Assembly: GCF_003144195.1 (NCBI RefSeq)
Contig: NW_020290011.1
Location: 299,283-363,282 of the forward strand
Reading direction: 5' to 3'
Length of the DNA stretch: 64,000 bases
Origin: Ceraceosorus guamensis
Taxonomy: Eukaryota; Basidiomycota; Exobasidiomycetes; Ceraceosorales; Ceraceosoraceae
The position numbers were made by a program, and so were the translations under genes. The notes below the pieces were generated by a model, which was not told the origin of the DNA, did not search any database, and worked only from the letters and a program-made list of their open reading frames with translations. Of the stretch, positions 22,567-33,959 are shown piece by piece (positions within the stretch are counted from its first letter, which is position 1; each line of letters begins with the position of its first letter).

Positions 22567-24813
22567 CTAGGCACTCTTGGCCTTTCGGGTGAACGTCTTT
22601 CCATCCCAGCTGCTTTGGTCCCATTCGACGCTCTGCAGAGCTCCAGCAGTGGAATTCCGACCTCCGTTGATGGGTCTGGTCAGCTTGTTTGCTCCCTTCT
22701 TGACCTCGAATGTGGCCAAGAGAGTCTCGGGCGAAGCGCCATTATTGTTGTCGTTGATGGCCCAGTATTTGGCCGTAGTGGCTTTGGGAGTAATGTGCAG
22801 GGTAAAGTAACCTCTGTGTTCGCCTTCAGCAAACTGTGCGCGCAATGCAAGAAATCCAACATCAGCACCGGTACGGAAGGGGAGGGCAATTAGTCAAAGC
22901 GGTCATTGTGATGCATGCGAAACTGACCTGCAAGTTCTTGTTGGCCTGCGTGAGCTTTTGCGCGCGATCGGCGTATCCGGCCTTGCTCAGACTTCCGTAG
23001 CTGCTGGAGCTGCTAACGGCGGTGCCGGCAAACTCGACTGCGATTGCACCTTTGCCAGTCACTGGATCGTAGATTTGCTCATGGTACGGATCCTCGGTGT
23101 CAAAGACCCACGCTGCGTGCGAATCGCCTGCAAGGATGATCACATTGTCCGTCTTTCTGATGGCATCGTAAAAGCGACCTCGGTTTGCCGTGTATCCGTC
23201 CCAAGCATCGTAATTCAGATCGTTCTGTACGATCGGGACGGGATTCTTGAATGAATTAGCAATGGGAGAGGGATTATGACGATCCACACAAAGAGGGATC
23301 AATGACCCACCTTGGTAAGCTTGAGTTTGCTCAATTGATGTACCTGGCTGGTAATGATTTGTTGACCAATGATCTGCAGGTCGCGACAATGTCCCAAAGT
23401 CAGTCGACTGGTGCTGGCCTACCGTCGCGAACTCTTTGCTTACCTTCCAGGTGGAGCGAGAAGCAGCGAGCTTGTCGTAGAGCCAATTCTCTTGCTTTCC
23501 GCCCATCAAGCTTCGAGCGGTGTCGTTCGAGATGCTCTCGATGTAAGCCGTGTTGTAGTACAAGTCAGTAACATCACGATCGTATTGTCTAGTGTCGATC
23601 ATGTTGAGATCGGCCAATGTTCCGACCTTGAATTGCCTCCAAATGCGCAGAGTGTCGGAAGTGTCGACTTGACGAATAGGCATGTTCTCAAAGTAAGCCT
23701 TGACTGCATTCTTCTTGCGCTCCGTGAACCTGACGCCACGGACTGGGAATGTGTCGTTGCCATCAGCAGTTCCAGCCTTGTAAGCTTGATCCGCTACCTC
23801 GTGATCGTCCCAGACGGGCAACCAAGCATTGCTGGCTCTGAGGCTTCTCAGGCCTGCGTCGATTCTGTGATAGGCCTTGTAGCGTGTGCGATAGTCGTCC
23901 AGTGTAACAATCTCATGGTCGGGCTCCATTTGTCTACCGGGAGGAGCAGATGCTCTAGCTCCAGACTCGTAGATGTAGTCTCCGACGTGGAGCACGTAGT
24001 CCAGCGAAGATGCCTTATCGTAAGCCCGCGCGTAGGACGCAAAAGAGCCAACGGGAAGGTTCGAGCAGCTGAACACTGCCAAGTCGAGGGAAGCAACGTT
24101 CGAGTCCGTCGGTGTGGGCATCGTCTTGAAGTTTCCCACGGGTGAAATGGATGCATTGCCAGCGGGCTTATCAGAGCTCAAGAAGCGATAGGCGTAGGTT
24201 GTCCGTGCTCTGAGCTTCTTTGCTTCCACCTTGACGCTACGGAATGGAGTTGCGATTCAGATCAAAGCTTGAAACCTCATCATCATTGCACATGACTCGG
24301 CGCGTTTCTCACTCACGCCCAATCCACATCTTTGGTGGTGCAAACGTTGCCCTGTTGGATGATGTCGGTCTTTGTCCAAGTAGGCTTCTTGGCGTTGCTG
24401 CTCACTTGCCACTTGAGGCAAATCGGCAGATCTTGAGCCTTTCCATCCGCAGGCTCTGGGTGAGTCCAGAGGATCACGCTGTCGTCGAGGGGATCGCCAG
24501 AAGCGATGCCGTAAGGAAAGGCTAGAGCAGCAGTGTAAGTCCCATTCGTGCCGACAGAAGTAGGATTATCGACGCCAGTGCCCGAAGCTCTCTTGACAAA
24601 GTCTCTGCGACGCAACAAGTCGGCCGCCTCCCGACGAACGATGGCATCGATATCATGAGCGAGGCCCGATGTACCGATGGTGAGAGAGGGGGACCTGTAT
24701 GCAATGTTGGACAGCAAATAATTGTCCTCAATGCCTGGTACGACGGATGTGCTGGCACGGTCCGCGCCTAGGGCGAAGACCGTGAGACTTGCCAGAACGG
24801 CAAGGAACTTCAT
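22567..24813 (-). CDS. Secreted PhoD-type alkaline phosphatase/phosphodiesterase
   Basis: Five exons (24317-24813, 23444-24236, 23344-23373, 22928-23245, 22567-22833) give 634 residues in frame. PhoD enzymes hydrolyse phosphomono- and diesters outside the cell using metal ions. The signal peptide is MKFLAVLASLTVFALGADR. The N-terminal PhoD domain includes PYGIASGDPLDDSVILWT. The catalytic domain has VFSCSNLPVG (metal-binding Cys), LHVGDYIYE, VWDDHEVAD, LNMIDTRQYDRD, WKIIGQQIITSQ and NVIILAGDSHAAWVFD, all expected ligand positions. The third exon is only 30 nt and encodes the IIGQQIITSQ strand; reading through its flanking introns gives an implausible insertion. A TATATATA lies 91 nt upstream of the start, so a conventional TATA promoter is likely. 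Probably involved in phosphate scavenging. Confidence 0.93.
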
Positions 24814-24903
24814 CTTGTGTGGTAAGAACAAAATTCCACTCACGACTTGGCAGACAAGATTAACGGTAGAATGTCTGCCCAGAAGCACAACATGTAGCGG
24901 TCT

Positions 24904-24911
24904 TATATATA
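24904..24911 (-). promoter_or_regulatory. TATA box candidate for PhoD phosphatase
   Basis: TATATATA 91 nt upstream of the inferred PhoD ATG, in otherwise GC-rich sequence. Position and sequence fit a TATA element; the motif is palindromic so strand is taken from the gene. Confidence 0.5.
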
Positions 24912-26760
24912 CTTGTTCAGGGCTGCAGCCTTTAGCCAGTCACGAAGCTTCAATTGGAGAGCATGTGAGCCGTAGCACTCTCTCGCCCGTCACCTTGTGT
25001 TCCTAGGTCCGTGCAATGCGTCCACGAGTCACCAATCAAATGTTCTTGTACCTGCTTGGTCATGTGCATTTGATGGGCCGAGCACCACACTGCGACTGTT
25101 TCTTTCATCACTTTCCATCCATCGCGAGCCACAGAGCATGACGAGGGAGGTCAGTGGCTGCTGACAGCAGCAGAGCCGTTCGCCCGCTGCGACAGAAAGC
25201 TGCTAGCGCCCCCAGCAGCATCGGCCAGATGTCCGTTTGGCAACGTGCGCCCTGCGTGAAGTAGAGGCTAGCGAAGGCGAGTGGACTTTGGTACACTACC
25301 TACCTAAGCCGGTCAGCATCGTCGCGCAAAGGGCTCATTTGGCCTTGAGCCATTCGAAATCGCTGATATTGATCACGAGCCAGCCAGAGTTGCAGCGAAG
25401 ATGGGTGAAATAAGTGATTTGAGACTGCTCCCCTCCTCAGGCTCGTGCACGAGGCAACGCTTGTGACGCCATGCTTCAACTTTCGGTCGTTTGAGGCACG
25501 AGGTGCCGCACGCATGCTCAATCACGAGTGCGCACACAGCGCGCGAATGCACACATAGCTTAATAGTTGCAGGTAACTGCTAGCTTTGAGCTCCAGCACT
25601 TTCAGGGTCTTCCTGCGGACCTCGCTCGGAAGTAGTGAGCCCGTTTGTATATGCGAATCACATCTTGGCGATTTGAAATTGGTCCACTGTGACTCCACGT
25701 CACAGAGGAGCCATGTCCAGCGCACGTTCTGATGAGATCAAACTTTGATCAGTCTTGCATCCTGTTGCGAATCGCCATGCTCGCAGGGCACTGCCGTACC
25801 GTGACGACGCGGGCGCCGTGGGTTAGTATCTTGAGCAGAGACAGCGCAGCGCTGCATTCCATCGAGGCTGACATTGCAGAAGCTCGAGTGCACTGATGCA
25901 CCCTGAATGTGCGACTCGATGGCCTTCGACAACGTCACAGGAGAGGAAATCGCCTCGAGGCTTTCGTGATGTGATAACATTCATGAAACATGAACGCTGC
26001 ACTTCGGTGGTACCTTGCTTGACCCAAGCACGCTTCTCTACGTGCCTACGTGGGTGCGTCAGAGAACGTGCCCTTGAACAACCCCGCATACCGGCGATCC
26101 GCGCTAGCGAGCAGCTGTTGACTCGGACCTACCGGACCCAGCGCACAGTCAAAGAGTCATAAGTCACGAGCCTGTGAGTCAAAAAGCAATGAATTTGGAA
26201 CATTCCCAACGGAGCGCACGCAACCTTCTCGAAAGCCTGTTTGGATCAGTAATTCCAAGTTCATGTGACAAAAATAACTTCGGTTCGTCGTGACTCTGAC
26301 TTGATAGCCAGCTTTGTGGAGGATGGCACAGGTAGAGAGGACTTGACATGAATATGAACCATGTCAAGAAGTCTGCTCTCAGGGCAAATGCAGGCACAGC
26401 CAAGCCACTCGCGGTCCGGAGCCAAGTGGTGTGACCTCAACCTGACGAAAGCTTTGAAGAATCTTTCCCATCTACCTCCGCAACGGGGTGGCTCATCCAC
26501 ACATGCACACGGACTAGACGCAGATAATGCGCACAGCTTGGAGTGTCCATTAATATTGCGATCCGGACATACGAGCAAACACAAGACGTTCGAAAGGAGC
26601 GTCGAACATGAACAAGATGAGCAGGAAAAGTCTTGTGAAGGAAAGCACATCGATGTAGAATGTTCGGGCACACGTATTAAAAATATGGCACGAGAAGCAG
26701 GGCGCGGGCAAGGCGTAAAGCGCGAGTAAAGAACCTGCCGCCAAAAACATGTCGGTGGGC
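24912..26760. other. Intergenic region, no supported gene
   Basis: About 1.85 kb between the PhoD promoter and the stop of the next minus-strand gene. Only short scattered frames without motifs or plausible joins. No RNA gene recognised. Confidence 0.5.
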
Positions 26761-29700
26761 TCAGAAAGAAGGCAGACCGTGCGCATCGACGATAGTCCTC
26801 CTTCCAAACCCATTCGAGTCGAAATGAAGTACCGTGAACTTGTCCTTGCTGCTTCTCGGCTGCTGTTGTTGAGAATCGTCCGATTCTCTGATGCCAAACC
26901 CTCCAAACGGGCTGGGCATAGCTTTCTTTCTCCTGTATATAGGTCTAGGAGTACCCTCAAGCGAAAGCGGGTCGAAATCCGGCACCGCCCATTCGTACTC
27001 TTCCTCTTTCGCATCTTCGTCTGCTCTCAAATCCAATTCTTCCTGCTCTTGCTCGCTCTCGCTGGATTGTTCCGTCGAGCCGAATATTCGAATCGGTCCG
27101 AGGGGATTTCGGTCCGCTGCCGAAGCAGAAGAAGAAGAGTGGGAGGGGGAAGAAGACCAGCCAAACGTGCTTCCGAGCACCCAACCAGCTCCTTTGGAAA
27201 CGCCTTCCCATGCGGAATACATTCCGTCCGTCACGCCGCTCAGTAGCGTCTTGGCCAAGCCCTCATCGAGCGTGCCAGTCTTGTAAAGCGTCCTACTAAG
27301 CTCTTGCACGCTCGGCGACGTTTCGTCGCTGAGCGCGTTCGGCTTGTTGATCGGTTTGGTCCGTGTGGTCGACGCATCGTCGGGCGTGATGCCCAACCAC
27401 CAGAGGAAATGTTTGGGCAGCACGGGTATGTAAGCCATCGCTCCCTTTCTCAAAGGAGCTTCTTCGTCCGACGGTAGTTGTAGGATGTTCGTGACGTCAG
27501 ATAGCCCAGCGCTGGGCACGTGCGGAACTAGACTAGCTCCCACTTTGCTCCCTGCCAAGAACTGAATCAATACCGTTCCTCCCTGCAGCACACCATCCAT
27601 CGCTCCCGCACTGTTCGCTGCGGCCACCTCGCGTGTCGCTTGCTGCTCTTCGCTCGCGTCCGAAGTGCCATGCGCGGCTAGATGAGTGTAATGGCCCTGC
27701 ACAGGCAGGCTTCCCGTCTCTAGCGCATCTTTCCACACCTCATCCTCCACCTCCCACACTTTTTCCGTCCTCATCAAAGCGCGCGGTAAATGTCCATGAA
27801 GCGCCAATTGTTTGCGCTGCAGCTTGACCGTGCCCGACTCTGGAGCTATGAGGTGGACTTGCTCAGAAGCGTCTTGAGTGGATTCTTCAGCTTCTTCTTC
27901 TGCGTCTAACTTGGAGATAGAAGGGGCGCTCAGGGGATCCAGCCTAGATAAGGGTCTCCTAGTAGGTTCGCTAAATCTGGAGGGCATAGGCGTAGGCTCT
28001 CCTTGCTCTGTGTCTCCATCCAGGGCTTCCAGTGCCACGTCGAGATCTTGCTCTGCTTCTTCATGCAGCTCAACGTCCGCATCACCCTCGTATCCCGAGA
28101 TGGCCGTGACGGCTTTACTAGTCCTATCGCTAGCTTCGCTTTCCTCCCTTCTCTTTCTCCTTCCTTCCGCACGAGGCAACCCTCTAGCCTTTCTCCAGAC
28201 TCTCACCGCAGGTCCCCCAATCGTGCTTCCACTCGCATCCGATTCGTAGTCCTCTTCATTTTGCTCCCCGCTACGCATCCGATGTGCATCCCTGAGCAGA
28301 TCGGGCCTCGTCACTTCTCCATGTTTCACGTGCTCGTACGTGCCTCGCGCTCCAGCCTGCGTTTCCGTTTCCGTTTCGGTCTCGTTCTCAGTCTCCCCCT
28401 CGACAGCAGAGAAGAATTGAGCGTCCGCCATCGAGTCGCGAGTTGACTGGCTCCAATCCTCTTTGGTTGGCACGGGCGGTGGGGCAAAGGTCTCCTCCCT
28501 CAGCACGCTCGGCGGTCGAGATTGCACCCTGCCTTCATCCACATACTTGCTGACGGGTCTGATCGCTTTTGCTTCCTGCTGTGGCAATGCCGATCCTGCA
28601 AGACAGTCGGGCGGGGCATCTTGACCAAGATACACATCCCTAGCCAGCACCCCGATGACCGTTCCCGTCTCGTTGTCGATAGCAACCAGGCTGTTTCTGT
28701 AGTCTGCTCGCAAAGTGGCTTGTTCTGCGGTTGCTGCTGAGGCACCTGCGGAGCCTGGAGGACGTGGCCGACGTCTTGGTAGGTTCTTGAGCACCGAGGC
28801 GGGTCTCGCATCCTCAGCAGAGGTGATCGCTTCTTGGAACTTAGCCTCGTGCGGAAAGGTCATGCGACTCTCGAGAGGCGGGTCGACGGCGGTCAGCTGC
28901 TCGATCGAGTCGTCTGCTGCCTGTGATTGGGTCGATCTAGAAACGGCAGGACTTGGCACGTCGACAGGCTCAGCCAGCGACGGAGATTCATACGGACTGA
29001 GGTCGATACTCTCCGTTTGCTGTACGTCATGCCGGCTCTCGGAGCTCTCGGAGCTCGCCTCGCTCAGCTGTCGCTCATCAGTCTCGGTGTTCGATCGATC
29101 AGCCATCGCATTCGGATCTTCCATCGCATCCAAGCTCCGCAACACACCGGATCGAACGGAAGGCGTCGTCGGTGAAAGTGGAGGGCTCTTGAGGCTGTCA
29201 GGTTTAGGTGGGAGAGCCGGTCTGATTCGTCCAATTGTCGGTGTAGACTTTGTCTGCAAGTTCTGAGCAATTGGGAACTGCGCATCAGCGACTCCAAGGC
29301 GGATGGTCGTGTCTACGGTCGTGTTGACGCTGGTGATGTTGGCCAGAACCCTTGGGCTGCTACCTGCGTTCGCAAGTAACTCAGCCTGAGTCAAGCCGCT
29401 GCTGTCATCAGGCTTCGCAGCAGACTCAACCATCGTAGGCGCGGACGCGAAGAGCGGATCTTGAGGAGGCCGCATGGGTTGGATCGACAAGTAATTGTCC
29501 CTCCACGGCCAGGTGATTTGCGGATTGAGCCAGGGTGGAAGTGGAGGTTGAGCTGATGGGTAAGTGATGAGCAGCGTTCGAAGAGAAGTTACTAGCGGAG
29601 CTGGTGCTCTGTGCGCGCGTGTGTGCGGATGTATGCGGCAGCAAGCGACGACTCGTAAGCAAAAGCAAGCATGTACACGACGCATTGAGCAAGAACACCC

Positions 29701-30198
29701 AGACAGCCGCGTCACTCACCCTATGAGCCAGATCTCGCAGATGATTCCCTGTCCGCCCACATTAAGCGGATCGAGGTGAAACCAAAGACTACCTCCGTCT
29801 CGTCCATGCGTCCCAGCTCCCAATCCCTCGAAAAGCTCTCTATCACCTTGCCTCTCGCTACTTCTATCGATCAACTTCCAAGGCAATATCATCCTCTCCT
29901 GTTGTCCCTGCGAGCCAGGTCCAGCTCCAAGCTCAGGATCTAAAAGGATCAATAGAGTTTCCCAAGCTGGTCCTCGAGCCGGATCAGGCACTGCGCAGAT
30001 CTGCAGCGCTCCCGAGACATCTTTGAGAATGGCCGTCTGCGAGAGGTCGACGCCTTTCGCACCAGGGTTGATCAGCCCGTCAAAAGGTCGTGGACAGGGC
30101 GAGTAGCCTGATCGTCGCGCATTTGATGGCGCTTGGGGTACGTATTGAAGGATGCGAGCGCGAGGAAAGGCGAAAAGAGCCCCGTTCGTATGCGCCAT
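26761..30198 (-). CDS. Large mostly disordered protein of unknown function (1108 aa)
   Basis: Two exons, 29720-30198 and 26761-29608, join in frame across a 111-nt intron. The ATG at 30198 starts MAHTNGALFAFP. The first 200 residues look ordered (LLILLDPELGAG; WFHLDPLNVGGQGIICEIW; WLNPQITWPWRDNYLSIQ). The middle is low-complexity, rich in Ser, Glu, Asp, Thr and Pro, with an ordered island SLVAIDNETGTVIGVLARDV. A second ordered part (KLQRKQLALHGHLPRAL; MAYIPVLPKHFLWWLGI) leads to a small Gly-rich segment (GVTDGMYSAWEGVSKGAGWV). The end (TVLHFDSNGFGRRTIVDAHG) looks conserved. The Gly-rich segment has a faint resemblance to senescence/spartin domains, but I do not rely on it. It is divergent from N-myristoyltransferase with an 844-nt shared promoter. 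Confidence 0.75.
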
Positions 30199-31042
30199 TG
30201 TGGATGTGAGACTTGCGTGCAAGACTTTTTACGATTTGAAGGTCGTCACAAGGGCCTCCGGTCGAGTGAGTCGATAGTTGTTCGTAATTGTCGTGTCAGC
30301 TTTTCTCATCCAGTCGTACTTCGGTCGTGTCGTGTCGGGTCGTGTCGTGTCGTGTCGTGTCGTGTCGTGTCGTGTTGTAAGGTGGGCTCGGAGCAGGCTT
30401 TGATCTTCCAATCGATCTCTGCAACTTTCGATTCGTGAGTGAAGTCCAGAGGGTCGTTTCGACTTCACAAGACCGACGCATACAGTCATAGCATGAGTGG
30501 AACTCGTGACTATTGTTACGAATCTTGCACCTGACAATTGGCTCGGCTTGGCCTGGCCTGGCCCACTCGTGACTTTTGACTCTTGACTTGCGACTCGCGA
30601 CTCACGACTCTGTGACTTGGAGATGCAGGAGCGTGCGTGCGCGTGCGTGCGCCTTGTCGAACGCGTTTAGGGGCCTCCGTCTAGCAGCGGACTTCCTCTA
30701 GCGCGGATTCCTTGCCTCGTGACTTGCTGTGTACTATGTAGACGCGCAAGCTCTCGCACGAGACGTCGCACGTGATTCGGCTGCTGCTCATGACGTTCGG
30801 TAGGGACACGCTCCTTTGAACTCACACTCGCGACTTAGTTTGAGTGACTCAAGAATCTGAACGCACACCGTTTTCCGTCATTCCCACCCCACCAGCGCCG
30901 AGCTCGAGTCAAGCTGCACGCTCCTGACTGGAGCTGAGGTGATACGGCTTGTCAAATACTCTCGCTTGACGACTTGTTTCGCAAGGCTCTTGCACCCTCT
31001 TGTTGTGCTCCCACTTTGCCCCTTGCAGCAACACAGGCGAGC
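30199..31042. other. Divergent promoter region with pentanucleotide repeat
   Basis: Shared upstream region of the unknown protein (-) and N-myristoyltransferase (+). It contains the CGTGT repeat at 30326-30375 and a dense run of ACTC/GACTC words at about 30566-30615. No coding frame supported. Confidence 0.55.
30326..30375. repeat. (CGTGT)n microsatellite, about 10 units
   Basis: Ten consecutive CGTGT pentamers with one variant unit (CGGGT). It lies within 180 nt upstream of the start of the 1108-aa protein gene, so it may sit in its promoter or 5' UTR. Confidence 0.9.
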
Positions 31043-33959
31043 ATGTCGAGCGATCCGACAGCTGCTGCATCGGAGACAGGCAATGGTGCTTCGATCGAGC
31101 AACGGAAAGACGAAGTGCCCAATGTCACAGCCACGTCCGCGCAGTCCACCTCCAGCGCAGCGACAAAAGGAGGTGCGGACGAGGATGAGGATGGTGATGA
31201 AGAAGAAGTAGAAGAAGAAGGGGAGGTCGGGAACAAAACGGTCTCTGGATCCAAGGCCAAGAAGAAAAAGAAGAGGAGCAAAACAGCGGCCAAATTGCGT
31301 AAAAAACTTGGGCTTGGGAATGACTCGAATGTCAGGGGAGCGGACCCCGCTTCCTCCACAATCGTGGCAGCTTCTTCAAGCAACGCTGCTGGTTCCAGCT
31401 CGACTCCAGATCTGCCCGAAGAAGTCGTTTCGCAAATCAAAGCTTCCGTTTCGGCTCAGCACGGCACCCAAGCAGCTTCCAAAGTGGATCGCAAGACGTT
31501 GGCCGAGATTATGAGTCGTTTAAACTTGGAAAGAGATAGTCTGCTGAAGAACCAGGAGAGCAAACAAAAGGGCAGCAAAGCGATTGCGGACCACAAGTTT
31601 TGGAAGACTCAACCAGTTGCTAGACCTGGTGAGTCTGTGCGGTCTAGGCATTGCGTGAGCGAGCGAGGAATGGGGAAGCCGGTATGAGCATGTATGCGTT
31701 GCGCTCTTCTGCTGATGTAAGTCACTCTTCCCTCCTGCATGACACGCATCAGACGATGCTCCCCTCCTTTCGTCCTCTCAAGAAGGACCGATACAGCCAG
31801 CTCAGCCTCCTCACGAAGTCAAACAGGATGCGTATCCCCTACCCAAGGATTTTGAGTGGGTCACCGTCGACATAGATGACGAGGAAGAGTGCAAAGAGGT
31901 GTACGAGTTGTTGTCGGCCAACTATGTCGAAGATGATGATGCTAGTCTCAGATTCGACTATGCGCCAGAATTCTTGAAGTGGTGAGCAGCGTTCACGAGA
32001 AGGGCGAGGAAGGAGGTAATGCTTTCATGGAAAGTGTGATGGTTGCATGGCTGCTCATGATCCTCTTGGTACGCAGGGTCCTTAAACATCCCGGATACAA
32101 GAAGACTTGGCATGTCGGAGTGCGCGTCAGCTCCACGAAGAAGCTCGTAGCATTTATATCTGGCATTCCACACGAATTGCGCGTAAGGGAAAAGTGAGGA
32201 TCACCACTTCCTTCTGAAGTGTAGAAAACCCGTTCAGCGGTAGCTGACATGCCCAGTGACTCTGCTACGCCTCCATAGCGCCTTTCAAACTACCGAGATC
32301 AACTTCCTTTGTGTGCACAAGAAGCTGCGAAGCAAGAGGCTGGCACCCGTGCTCATCAAGGAGGTCACACGTCAGTGTCACCTGACGGGCATCTTCCAAG
32401 CCATTTACACCGTTGGTGTCGTACTGCCCACACCCGTCTCTTGTTCAAGGTGAGTAGCATTTCGCACTCGCACTGAGCGTCTCTGAACTCACCCCTCGTC
32501 CGGCTCTCATGACGATGCGCGATCAGGTATTATCACCGTACGCTAAACGCTCCCAAGCTGCTCGACATTGGATTCGCAGCAGTGCCCTCTGGACTGTCGC
32601 GAGAGAAATACGTTCAAAGATTCGCACTGCCGGATGAGCCCAAGCTGAAGGGCGAGGGGTTGAGGGAGATGGAAGAGCGGGATGTGGAGCAGGTGGGCAA
32701 ATTGTTGAGGAAGTACATGAGGAGGTTCGATATGGCGCCTAGATTTGGAGACGAGGAGGTCAAACATGTGCTCCTGAGCGGTAGAGGAACCGAAAAGGAT
32801 GGAAAGAGGTTGGGCCAGGTCACTTGGACTTACGTCATCGAGGTGAGCGACGCGCGTATCGGACAGTGCTGCTCGAATCTGCCCTTGATTGACTCGTTTG
32901 CCATCCGACCACAGGACCCGAACACCAAACGCATCACGGACATGTTCTCCTTCTATAGCCTGCCCTCTTCGGTTCTTGACTCTGCAAAGCACGGCACGCT
33001 GGAAGCAGCGTACCTCTTTTACTACGCCACCGACGTTCCCTTCCGTCATGCCTCATCATCGTCCCCCTCAAGCTCCCCCAACACCCTAGCCGTAGCCGCA
33101 GAACCCTCTGCATCTGGTTCGTCGGCGCAAGCAGCATTGGAGCCCTGGCAAAGGACAAATGTGACGCGTCTGACGCCACAAGAGATGGAAGATGAGGCCA
33201 ACATTACGAGATGGGACGAAGAAAGCGCAGAAGTAAAGAGCGCTTTGAAAGCAAGGCTCAATCAGCTCGTCGGTGATTTGCTCATCATTGCAAAGCAGGT
33301 GGGTACTGCGCAATCCTTGGTGGCAGGTAGAGAGGGAAACGCTGGACTAGGCGCATAGCTGATACCGCCACGCCCGACTCGCGCGCACCATCTGCAGAAC
33401 AAATTCGACGTAGTCAATTGTCTGACGGTCATGGACAATCCCTTGATTCTGAGCGATCAGCTCTTTGGTCCTGGTGATGGACTGCTCAGATGTGAGTACG
33501 ACTGCAGCTGCATCTTCATCGTAGCAGAACTTGTATGTGCGGCGGAGAGGTGCTGCCTTGGCTGCTGACCACCGCCACAACGCTACTGCGCCTGACTTTC
33601 TTGCGCTTGCAGGGTATCTCTTCGTGAGTACGATGACGACCCTGATAGCCGCTCAGTCTCCCTCGAACGTTCTACAGCTATCTGACCCGCGTCAAGTCTT
33701 GATCTATCGTGCACCGCAGAATTGGCGCGTTCAACCCATCGCAGGCGGTATGGGATTGCGCCCGGGAGAAGCGGATCAAGATCCAGTAGTAGCTCACATG
33801 AAAGCAGCTTTCAAAGCTGGCGCTAACCCCGCTTCCTCTGCTTCGGGACCCTCTTCGAATACGCCAGTTGGCAACTCCTCCGAGGCAGAACTCATCAGAT
33901 ATTTGCAAACTAGACCTGGTCCGGAAAAGGGAAGCGGGGTGGGAGTCGTCATGGTCTAG
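31043..33959 (+). CDS. Glycylpeptide N-tetradecanoyltransferase (N-myristoyltransferase)
   Basis: Transfers myristate from myristoyl-CoA to N-terminal glycines, for example on Arf and G-alpha proteins. Exon 1 (31043-31628) has an acidic tract, a Lys-rich ribosome-targeting-like stretch ([17 protein letters not shown]) and [10 protein letters not shown]. The next exon reads [16 protein letters not shown] and APEFLKW; further exons give [55 protein letters not shown] and [11 protein letters not shown]. The C-terminus is built from FGPGDGLLR, an 11-nt microexon (33613-33623) giving WYLF, and the last exon (33720-33959), which continues [12 protein letters not shown] and ends GVGVVMV. The C-terminal carboxylate acts as the catalytic base in this family. 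An insertion of about 35 Ser/Pro/Ala residues lies after [11 protein letters not shown]. Confidence 0.95.

Noticed and set aside
23374-23443. Contiguous reading of the PhoD gene through 23374-23443 and 23246-23343
   Set aside because: Both stretches have GT...AG ends, and removing them restores the WKIIGQQ block and the correct spacing to the GDSHAAW motif.
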